From Cyanobium sp. M55B138 (GTDB lineage Bacteria > Cyanobacteriota > Cyanobacteriia > PCC-6307 > Cyanobiaceae): 5,020 bases of DNA. Made by a program: the position numbers and the translations under genes. This document shows, one piece after another, positions 1 to 5,020 of the stretch; the first letter of the stretch is position 1, and every line of letters starts with the position of its first letter. The notes under the pieces are model-generated. The model worked only from the letters and a program-made list of their open reading frames with translations. It ran no database searches and had not been told where the DNA came from. The stretch spans positions 1 to 5,020 of the forward strand of contig JAGYNF010000132.1 of NCBI GenBank assembly GCA_018400215.1. The letters run 5' to 3'.

Positions 1-507
1 CTGGTCTTTCTGTTTGTTGGTGAGAGCATTCTTCAGTTCCTGGGTGTTTCGATGGATGCCTTCCGCATCGCCGGAGGAATTCTCCTGTTGCTGATGGGAT
101 TGAAAATCGTGTCTGGCGATGGGGGTGATTCGGGCATTCAGGCGTCAGGGGGTGCCACGGTAGTAAGCGAGCTGAAAGAGGCGGAAACGGTGTTTCAGAA
201 GATTGTGATCCCCTTGGCGATGCCTTTGCTGGTGGGGCCGGGAGTGATTGCTAACGTGATCTTATATGCCGCCAAAGATCGTGCTGATCATGATGGAAGT
301 GCGCTGCTATTGGGTACATTCTTGCTCTCCGTGGTTGTGTTGGCAATCTTTCTTGCCGGCCGTTGGCTGAAGGCCGTTGTGGGCCCGATCGGGCTCAACA
401 TCCTGATGCGTGTGATGGGTTTGATGGTGGCCGCCATGGGCGTTCAGTTCATGGTGACCGGCGTGAGCCAGATTTTCATCACCCAGCTGGCGCCAGCAAT
501 TCGCTAA
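1..507 (+). CDS. MarC family integral membrane protein, 3' part (5' end outside window)
   Basis: The frame is open from base 1 and ends at TAA 505-507, giving 168 visible residues. MarC (UPF0056) proteins are usually about 200 residues, so some 30-40 N-terminal residues are probably missing. What is seen is a string of hydrophobic segments: residues 20-38 ([15 protein letters not shown]...), about 66-88 with the family-typical [12 protein letters not shown], about 102-120, and a C-terminal pair with [20 protein letters not shown] hydrophilic stretch at about 39-64 separates the first two groups. The protein should sit in the inner membrane. MarC was once linked to multiple antibiotic resistance, but that role is not supported and no substrate is established, so no function is assigned. 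The internal ATG at 52 is not the start, because membrane sequence continues upstream of it. The gene is visibly less GC-rich than the rest of the window, and its stop overlaps the stop of convergent lipA. Confidence 0.85.
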   Translation: MVFLFVGESILQFLGVSMDAFRIAGGILLLLMGLKIVSGDGGDSGIQASGGATVVSELKEAETVFQKIVIPLAMPLLVGPGVIANVILYAAKDRADHDGSALLLGTFLLSVVVLAIFLAGRWLKAVVGPIGLNILMRVMGLMVAAMGVQFMVTGVSQIFITQLAPAIR

Positions 508-1430
508 GCAGCCGGGTCGGCGTGATAGCTGCTGCGCACCAACGGCCCGCTGCGCACCTGGCGGAAGCCCAGCTCGCGGGCGATGGAGCCCAGGCGCGCA
601 AAGTCGTCTGGGCTCCAGTAGCGGGCCACGGGGATGTGGGCCAGGGACGGCCGCAGATATTGCCCCAGGGTGAGGCGCTGGCAATCCACGGCCCGCAGGT
701 CGCGCAGGGTCTGCACCACCTCCTCTTCGCTTTCGCCCAGCCCCAGCATCAGGCCGCTCTTGGTGGGGATGGCAGGGGCCAGCTCCCGGGCCGCCGCCAG
801 CAGCCCCAGGGAGCGGCGGTAGGTGGCACCGCGGCGCACCTCCCCCTGCAGGCGCTCCACGGTTTCCAGGTTGTGGTTGAAGCACACCGGCCCGGCCGAA
901 AGCACCGCGGCCAGCCGCTGGCGCTGGGCCGCCACCCCGGCTTCTGGATCACGCTGACCGCCCCAGAAGTCGGGGGTGAGCACCTCGATCGCCACGGCCG
1001 GGCTGCGGCGGCGGATGGCGGCCATGGCGGCGGTGAATAGGCCGGCGCCGTGGTCGGCCAGGTCGTCGCGGGCCACGGCGGTGAGCACCACGTAGGAGAG
1101 GCCCAGCAGCGCCACCGCCTCGGCCACCTGCTCGGCTTCGGCGCCGTCCACCGGCTCGGGCGCCTGGCCCTTCTCCACCTGGCAGAAGGCGCAGCTGCGG
1201 GTGCAGATCGAGCCCCCCAGCAGGAAGGTGGCCGTGCCGGCGGCATAGCACTCGGCCCGGTTGGGGCAGCGGCCCTCCTCGCAGATCGTGTGCAGCCGCT
1301 GCTGCTTCACCACGGCCTGCACCGCCGCCAGCTCGGAGGCCTGGCCCACCGGACGCCGCAGCCAGGCGGGCATCCGTTCGGCGGGGGGGATGGCGCTGTA
1401 GCGGCTGGGACGGGCCATGGCGGGGGTCAC
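504..1430 (-). CDS. lipA: lipoyl synthase (radical SAM)
   Basis: LipA inserts two sulfur atoms into protein-bound octanoyl groups to make the lipoyl cofactor of 2-oxoacid dehydrogenases and the glycine cleavage H protein, in the cytosol. Both iron-sulfur sites are intact. The auxiliary cluster motif CX4CX5C is C50, C55, C61, and the radical-SAM motif CX3CX2C is C76, C80, C83. Other family landmarks are EVLTPDF (149-155), FNHNLETV (184-191), [11 protein letters not shown] (223-233), GQYLRP (256-261) and the C-terminal RSSY (299-302). Length is 308 residues, normal for the family (E. coli 321). A stretch of about 28 residues separates PDF from FNHN, apparently longer than in E. coli LipA (recalled, not aligned). 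The GTG at 1430 overlaps the recR stop as GTGA, which argues for coupling. An ATG at 1418, four codons later, has GGTGGAG about 11 bases upstream and is an equally good start. Stop is TAG at 506-504. Confidence 0.96.
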   Translation of the reverse strand: MTPAMARPSRYSAIPPAERMPAWLRRPVGQASELAAVQAVVKQQRLHTICEEGRCPNRAECYAAGTATFLLGGSICTRSCAFCQVEKGQAPEPVDGAEAEQVAEAVALLGLSYVVLTAVARDDLADHGAGLFTAAMAAIRRRSPAVAIEVLTPDFWGGQRDPEAGVAAQRQRLAAVLSAGPVCFNHNLETVERLQGEVRRGATYRRSLGLLAAARELAPAIPTKSGLMLGLGESEEEVVQTLRDLRAVDCQRLTLGQYLRPSLAHIPVARYWSPDDFARLGSIARELGFRQVRSGPLVRSSYHADPAA

Positions 1431-2044
1431 TCCACCGGGCGGCGGCCCTCGAAGGCCCGCGCCAGGGTCACCTCATCGGCATATTCCAGTTCGCTGCCCA
1501 TGGGCAGTCCGTAGGCGATGCGGCTCACCGCGGTGAAGGGCCGCAACAGGCGGGCCAGATAGAGGCTGGTGGTGTCGCCCTCCACGCTGGGGGTGAGGGC
1601 CAGGATCACCTCCTCCACCGGCACGCCTGCTTCGCCGGGGTCAGCGGCCACCCGTTTCACCAACGATTGGATCTGGAGCAGCTCCGGGCCGATGCCATCC
1701 ATCGGTGAGATCAGGCCGCCCAGCACGTGATAGCTGCCCTTGAACTCGCGGGTGCGCTCCATCGCCAGCAGGTCGCGGGAGTCGGCCACCACGCAGATCT
1801 GGCCGGTGTGGCGTTCGGAATTGCGGCAGATGTCGCAGAACGGTTCGGCGGAGAGGTGAAAGCAGCGCTGGCACTGGCCCACCTGGCTGCGGGCAGCCAG
1901 CAGGGCATCGGCAAAGATGCGGATCTGTTCCTCGGGCTGGCGCAGCAGATGCAGGGCCAGGCGCTGGGCCGTGCGCGGGCCGATACCGGGCAGCCGCTCG
2001 AACTGCTCGATCAGGCGGGCCAGGGGACGGGTGTAGCCGCTCAG
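1427..2044 (-). CDS. recR: recombination mediator protein RecR, start codon non-standard or uncertain
   Basis: RecR works with RecO (and RecF) to load RecA on SSB-coated single-stranded DNA at gaps. Numbering from a provisional CTG at 2044 gives 205 residues (E. coli 201). In order: helix-hairpin-helix [17 protein letters not shown] (18-34); C4 zinc finger C58, C61, C70, C73; Toprim domain from about 82 ([11 protein letters not shown], then [11 protein letters not shown] at 109-119 and [10 protein letters not shown] at 151-160); C-terminal [17 protein letters not shown] (178-194). The first standard in-frame start is GTG at 1882 (V55), which would delete the whole helix-hairpin-helix region, so it is very unlikely to be the real start. 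The frame stays open upstream to TAG at 2200-2198 with no ATG, GTG or TTG. Possible starts are CTG 2044, ATC 2050 or ATT 2068, none with a clear Shine-Dalgarno. The TGA stop at 1427-1429 overlaps the lipA GTG. The gene is divergent from psbP. Product is certain, 5' end is not. Confidence 0.88.
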   Translation of the reverse strand: MSGYTRPLARLIEQFERLPGIGPRTAQRLALHLLRQPEEQIRIFADALLAARSQVGQCQRCFHLSAEPFCDICRNSERHTGQICVVADSRDLLAMERTREFKGSYHVLGGLISPMDGIGPELLQIQSLVKRVAADPGEAGVPVEEVILALTPSVEGDTTSLYLARLLRPFTAVSRIAYGLPMGSELEYADEVTLARAFEGRRPVE

Positions 2045-2077
2045 ATCGATGCTGCCGCTGGCCGGAATGTAGGCGGA

Positions 2078-2097
2078 GCGCCCAGCAGAATGGGCGC
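2078..2097. promoter_or_regulatory. Perfect 7-bp inverted repeat across the psbP start, in the recR/psbP divergent region
   Basis: GCGCCCA (2078-2084) and TGGGCGC (2091-2097) are perfect reverse complements separated by GCAGAA. The psbP ATG (2090-2092) starts at the last base of the loop and runs into the right arm. As RNA it could form a GC-rich hairpin on the psbP initiation site. As DNA it is a dyad in the short gap between the divergent recR and psbP starts, where an operator could sit. Function is inference; a short perfect dyad can arise by chance in DNA this GC-rich. Confidence 0.35.
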
Positions 2098-2704
2098 CAC
2101 GTCCCTGCCCCCTGCCCCCGTGACCGCCACCCCGTCCCGCCCGTCGTTGCCACCATCCCTGCTGCGGAGCCTCTTGGCCCTGTTGCTGGCCCTGGGTCTA
2201 GCGGCGACGCTGGGCGGCTGCAGCGGAACCACCGCAGGGCTGAATGGCTTCCAGAGCCCCGATGGCCGCTACGCCTTCCTGTATCCCACCGGCTGGATCC
2301 GGGCCCAGGTGAGCGGTGGCCCCTCGGTGGTGTTCCACGATCTGATCAACAGCGATGAAACCCTCAGCCTGGTGATCTCCGATGTGACCCCGGAGAGCGA
2401 TCTCACCAGCCTGGGCAGCCCGGTGGCGGTGGGTGAGGCCCTGCGCCGCAACGTAATCGCCCCCGATGGCAGTGGCCGCCAGGCCGATCTGGTGCAGGCC
2501 GATGCGCGCCAGCAGGATGGCCGCACCTTCTACGACCTGGAATACGCCGTGCACCTGGAGGACCGCGATCGCCACGAGCTGGCCACCGTGGTGGTGGACC
2601 GTGGCCGGCTGTACACCTTTGCCGCCAGCACCAATGAATTCCGCTGGCCGAAGGTGAAGGATCTGTTCCAACAGGTGGTGACCTCCTTCAACCTGCTGGT
2701 GTGA
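2090..2704 (+). CDS. psbP: PsbP/CyanoP-family photosystem II lipoprotein
   Basis: The product is 204 residues. A short polar N-terminus is followed by a hydrophobic stretch (about 24-41, [18 protein letters not shown]) and a lipobox LGGC with Cys44, so the mature protein of about 161 residues should be lipid-anchored on the lumenal side of the thylakoid membrane. The mature part has the PsbP-fold hallmarks of cyanobacterial Cyano[43 protein letters not shown] and the closing [13 protein letters not shown]. CyanoP is known to associate with photosystem II, mainly as an assembly factor, unlike the stoichiometric plant PsbP. ATG 2090 is chosen because it precedes the signal peptide and has AGGCGGAG at 2071-2078, 11 bases upstream. 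GTG 2120 would also keep a complete signal peptide but has no visible ribosome site. The frame stays open upstream through antisense recR, so homology rather than a stop codon sets the 5' limit. It is divergent from recR and followed after one base by the next gene. Confidence 0.92.
   Translation: MGATSLPPAPVTATPSRPSLPPSLLRSLLALLLALGLAATLGGCSGTTAGLNGFQSPDGRYAFLYPTGWIRAQVSGGPSVVFHDLINSDETLSLVISDVTPESDLTSLGSPVAVGEALRRNVIAPDGSGRQADLVQADARQQDGRTFYDLEYAVHLEDRDRHELATVVVDRGRLYTFAASTNEFRWPKVKDLFQQVVTSFNLLV
2565..2572. repeat. HIP1 octamer GCGATCGC
   Basis: One exact copy of the highly iterated palindrome common in many cyanobacterial genomes lies inside psbP. I found only this exact copy; near matches ending in CGATCGC occur around 985 and 2822. 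It weakly supports cyanobacterial origin and has no assigned role here. Confidence 0.6.
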
Positions 2705-2705
2705 G

Positions 2706-3680
2706 GTGGGTGGGTCCACGCCGGATGTTGCGGTTGTCGGCGGTGGGGTGGCCGGGGGCCTGCTGGCCCTGGAGCTGGCGGGCCTGGGCCTGCAGGTGCA
2801 GTTGCTGGATGACGGCAGCCCCGATCGCCGGGCCACTGGCTGGAGTTATGGGGCCATCGCCCCCTGGGTACCGCAGCTGTGGCGGCGGCTGCAGGATCGC
2901 CATGGCGACCTGGGTTGGGGGAGCGCCTGGTTCCGGCCCCTGGGCGGCTGGCTGGCCCTGCCGCTGCCCTGCAGCCGTGTGGATGTGGTCCGCCTTCAGC
3001 AGCGGCTGCCCCAGGCCCTGGCCGCCGCGGGGGTGATCTGCAGCCAGGCCAGCGTGGAGGGTCTCGAGCCACCCCAGCGCAGCGCGGGCCCCTGGCGCCT
3101 GCGGCTGCGGGGTCTGCCTGAACCGCTGCAGGCCCAGCAGGTGGTGTTGGCCGCGGGGGCGGGCTGCCGCGCCCTGTGGCCCGATTTGCCCCCCTGTTTG
3201 CGGGTGAGCTGGGCCGGGGTGCTGTTGCTGGAGCCCCAGCCGGGGGGCTGGCCCTGGGCGGGACCGCTGGCCATGCGTCTGCCCGCCCGCTTCCTTCGCC
3301 TGGCGTTGGAGGCCCGCGCCGCCTCCCTCAGCGAAGAGGCCTGGCAGGTGGATCCCGGCCTGCTGCCCTGGGGCGACCGCTGGCTTGCCGGCCAGATCAG
3401 CCTGGTGCGCCCAGGCCTTGGGGCTGGCTTGCCGCCCGACGCCGCCCTGCAGGAGGGGCGCCTGCGCCAGGCCCTGGCCAGGCATTTGCCCCTGGTGGCT
3501 GGCTGGCCGGGGCGGTTCATGCAGGTGCCAGTGAGCTTCAGCTCCAGCGGTGAGCCCCTGGTGGGTCCGGTGGAGGGGGCGCCGGGGCTGTGGGCTTTTG
3601 CGGGCTTCAGTGGTGCCTTCGCGGCGGTGCCGGCCCTGGCGCCCCCGTTGGCCCGCCGCCTGGCCGGGACGCTGGGGTGA
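2706..3680 (+). CDS. FAD-dependent oxidoreductase, DAO (D-amino acid/glycine oxidase) type
   Basis: This is a 324-residue flavoprotein. The N-terminus carries the Rossmann dinucleotide motif VAVVGGGVAGG (8-18; GGGVAG at 12-17), with acidic D35/D36 at the end of the second strand, where FAD ribose is bound. VVLAAGAG (146-153) matches the second FAD-contact strand of DAO-type enzymes. The C-terminal GFSGAF (300-305), followed by hydrophobic helix residues, matches the family's closing FAD-binding turn. Family members oxidise amines or amino acids, often releasing peroxide; nothing here identifies the substrate. It is shorter than most DAO proteins (about 360-400 residues), mainly by a compact substrate domain. 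There is no signal peptide, so it is probably cytosolic. The start is GTG 2706, one base after the psbP stop; the next in-frame GTG lies inside the FAD motif. It is very GC-rich, like lipA. A thiO-like glycine oxidase is possible but unproven. Confidence 0.8.
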   Translation: MGGSTPDVAVVGGGVAGGLLALELAGLGLQVQLLDDGSPDRRATGWSYGAIAPWVPQLWRRLQDRHGDLGWGSAWFRPLGGWLALPLPCSRVDVVRLQQRLPQALAAAGVICSQASVEGLEPPQRSAGPWRLRLRGLPEPLQAQQVVLAAGAGCRALWPDLPPCLRVSWAGVLLLEPQPGGWPWAGPLAMRLPARFLRLALEARAASLSEEAWQVDPGLLPWGDRWLAGQISLVRPGLGAGLPPDAALQEGRLRQALARHLPLVAGWPGRFMQVPVSFSSSGEPLVGPVEGAPGLWAFAGFSGAFAAVPALAPPLARRLAGTLG

Positions 3681-3685
3681 CAAGG

Positions 3686-3700
3686 GCAGGACTTTCCTGC
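3686..3700 (+). promoter_or_regulatory. 6-bp hairpin abutting the hlyD start codon and covering its ribosome site
   Basis: GCAGGA (3686-3691), loop CTT, TCCTGC (3695-3700) form a perfect 6-bp stem whose last base is immediately before ATG 3701. The left arm contains AGGA (3688-3691), the only good Shine-Dalgarno candidate, nine bases before the ATG. Folding would therefore mask it. It fills most of the 20-base gap after the oxidoreductase stop. No T-run follows, so it is not an intrinsic terminator. A regulatory role is inference. Confidence 0.4.
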
Positions 3701-5020
3701 ATGATTCAATCCATGACCCAGCAAGTGGCGCCGTCTAATCCCTCGCCCAGGGTCGAAGTGGAGTCGGCTCAGCGGCTTGGTTTCCCCTTGAAGGCCCGCT
3801 GGCAGGGGCTGAGTGACCACAGCCAGGTGGGAGTGAGCCTGGCGACCATTGGCGGTGTGTTGGCGCTGTGGGCCCTCTTCTGGCCTGTGCCCACCGAGGT
3901 GGAAGGCAATGGTGTGCTGGTGTTCCCCGACAACGCCGGCATCCTCAATGCCCGCTCCGGCGGCCAGGTGCGCGATGTGTTTGTGAAGACGGGCGAGCGG
4001 GTTCAATCTGGCCAGGTGCTGATGCAGTTGTATCTGCCGGTGCTGGAGCGCCAGCTCGACCAGGAACGCGGCAACCTGCGCCAGTTGGAGCGCCATAACG
4101 CCCAGCTCGATGAGCGCGATGCCCTGCGTCTGGTCACGGAGAAGCAGTCGCTGGACACCTCGCTGGCCAAATTCGCCGAGGATCGCCGCCGTTACGGCGA
4201 GCTGCAGTCGACCTATGCCAGCAAATTGCGCAATCTTGAGTGGCTGGCCCGCCGTGAGGTCGTCGCCCCCCTCTCCTCCTCTGTGGTGTCGGCGGAGCAG
4301 GGGCTCACCAGCACCAGCGTGAATCTCGATGATGTGAAGATCAACGAGAAGAGCGTGGTCACCAACTATCAGCAGGTGAAGCTCACGATCGAAACCCAGG
4401 CCCTGCAGCGGCGCTATCAGATCGACGATCTCAAGCGGCAGATTCAGGTCACCGAAGCCAAGATTGCCTACGACGGCAAGGTGCATGCCGACCGGGACGG
4501 CACGGTGCTGGACCTGCAGGTGATTGCGGGTCAAACCGTGGGCACCGGCCAGCGGCTGGGCACCATTGGCCGCCCGGATCAGCCCAGTGCCGATGACCGC
4601 CCACTGCGGGTGGTGGCCTATTTCGCCCCCGCCGATGCCCGCCGCCTGCCCCTGGGGTTGCCGGTGGAGGTGGTGCCCCTCTGGAATCAGCGTGGTCGCT
4701 TCGGTGGCATGGTCGGCAAGGTGAAGCAGGTGCTCACCCTGCCGGCCACGGAGGACGACATCTCCACCACGATTGGCAACGACCAGCTGGCCCAGGAACT
4801 CATCAAGAATGGTCCGGTGATGCGCAGTGAAATCGAACTGGAGCGCGATCCCTCCAGCGTGGATGGCTACCGCTGGACCCTCTCCGGGGGGAGCGGCGTG
4901 TTCCCGATTCGCGAAGGTCTCACGGTGTCGACCCATGCCTACGTGGAGTGGCGCTCGCCGATCAGTTATGTGATCCCCGGCCTGCGCTCCCTCACCGGGG
5001 GCTACCGCACCCCTTGGATT
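3701..5020 (+). CDS. HlyD-family membrane-fusion protein, NHLP-type bacteriocin secretion (3' end outside window)
   Basis: About 440 residues are visible, still open at the edge; NHLP-type secretion proteins run to roughly 420, so the end is probably close. Order: cytoplasmic N-terminus (1-42); one membrane helix (about 43-62, VGVSLATIGGVLALWALFW); first half of a biotinyl-lipoyl-like domain (about 70-110, GGQVRDVFVKTGERVQSGQVL); a long charged alpha-helical hairpin (about 113-255, with LERQLDQERGNLRQLER); second lipoyl half (260-290, DGTVLDLQVIAGQTVGTGQ); then a beta-barrel domain. The C-terminal pieces GNDQL (359-363), YRWTLSGG (390-397) and WRSPISYVIPGL (417-428) resemble the NHLP secretion-protein subfamily as I remember it, rather than generic HlyD. 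Such adaptors pair with peptidase-ABC exporters of leader-bearing peptides. ATG 3701 has AGGA nine bases upstream; ATG 3713 lacks one. Membership in HlyD is firm; the NHLP subtype is likely. Confidence 0.85.
   Translation, partial: MIQSMTQQVAPSNPSPRVEVESAQRLGFPLKARWQGLSDHSQVGVSLATIGGVLALWALFWPVPTEVEGNGVLVFPDNAGILNARSGGQVRDVFVKTGERVQSGQVLMQLYLPVLERQLDQERGNLRQLERHNAQLDERDALRLVTEKQSLDTSLAKFAEDRRRYGELQSTYASKLRNLEWLARREVVAPLSSSVVSAEQGLTSTSVNLDDVKINEKSVVTNYQQVKLTIETQALQRRYQIDDLKRQIQVTEAKIAYDGKVHADRDGTVLDLQVIAGQTVGTGQRLGTIGRPDQPSADDRPLRVVAYFAPADARRLPLGLPVEVVPLWNQRGRFGGMVGKVKQVLTLPATEDDISTTIGNDQLAQELIKNGPVMRSEIELERDPSSVDGYRWTLSGGSGVFPIREGLTVSTHAYVEWRSPISYVIPGLRSLTGGYRTPWI

Noticed and set aside
507..533. 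Inverted repeat AGCAGC/GCTGCT after the marC stop, considered as a terminator
   Set aside because: Six base pairs with a 15-base loop and no T-run, inside lipA coding sequence; too weak to call.
531..558. Exact 10-base direct repeat GCTGCGCACC at 531-540 and 549-558
   Set aside because: It encodes the two VRS units of the conserved LipA C-terminus ([10 protein letters not shown]), so protein conservation explains it.
363..1514. Plus-strand open frames opposite lipA (363-1040 and 1050-1514)
   Set aside because: They lie antisense to a lipA with all cysteine motifs intact, and their translations show no domain.
1727..2089. Upstream in-frame extension of psbP giving a 325-residue protein
   Set aside because: The extra residues are antisense to recR and would place about 120 residues before a clear lipoprotein signal peptide. 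ATG 2090 fits the family.
2198..3683. Minus-strand open frames opposite psbP and the oxidoreductase (2198-2836, 2530-3072, 2688-3683)
   Set aside because: Low-complexity antisense translations that overlap well-supported genes.
2996..4936. A 646-residue open frame on the minus strand opposite the oxidoreductase and hlyD
   Set aside because: It is codon-aligned antisense to hlyD and its protein is rich in H, G, R, A and P with no recognisable domain. Long antisense frames are expected in GC-rich coding DNA. The plus-strand genes have clear family motifs.
1..5020. tRNA, rRNA, CRISPR array, transposase or phage genes
   Set aside because: No cloverleaf-like sequence, spaced direct repeats, transposase motifs or terminal inverted repeats were seen; nearly all bases are covered by six protein genes.

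Overview
The window reads as a piece of a high-GC cyanobacterial chromosome, most likely a picocyanobacterium of the Cyanobium/Synechococcus type. The strongest taxonomic marker is a lipoprotein of the CyanoP (PsbP) family of photosystem II factors. The compact gene packing, the GC-rich coding and a single HIP1 octamer (GCGATCGC) agree with this. The genus is inference.

Left part (1-507, plus strand): the 3' end of a MarC-family inner-membrane protein, cut by the window edge and clearly less GC-rich than its neighbours. It converges on, and overlaps by 4 bases, a minus-strand pair made of lipA (lipoyl synthase, 504-1430) and recR (recombination mediator, 1427 to about 2044). lipA and recR share a 4-base GTGA overlap, so they are probably co-transcribed and translationally coupled. 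RecR is full length by homology, but its first ~54 residues are encoded without any in-frame ATG, GTG or TTG.

Right part (2090-5020, plus strand): three co-directional genes with gaps of 1 and 20 bases, probably one transcript. They are a CyanoP-like thylakoid lipoprotein (2090-2704), a short DAO-type FAD-dependent oxidoreductase of unknown substrate (2706-3680), and a HlyD-family membrane-fusion protein resembling the secretion protein of NHLP-type bacteriocin/RiPP exporters (3701 to beyond 5020). The HlyD frame is still open at the window edge, with about 440 residues visible. Its partner ABC transporter/peptidase and any substrate peptides would lie downstream, outside the window.

Two perfect short inverted repeats sit on translation starts. 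One is a 7-bp dyad spanning the psbP ATG (2078-2097), inside the short recR/psbP divergent region. The other is a 6-bp hairpin ending at the base before the hlyD ATG (3686-3700), which would hide its Shine-Dalgarno-like AGGA.

There is no RNA gene, insertion sequence, CRISPR array or gene-free stretch over 300 bases. Most of the window is ordinary housekeeping DNA. The parts worth a second look are the recR start, the two start-site dyads and the secretion adaptor at the right edge.
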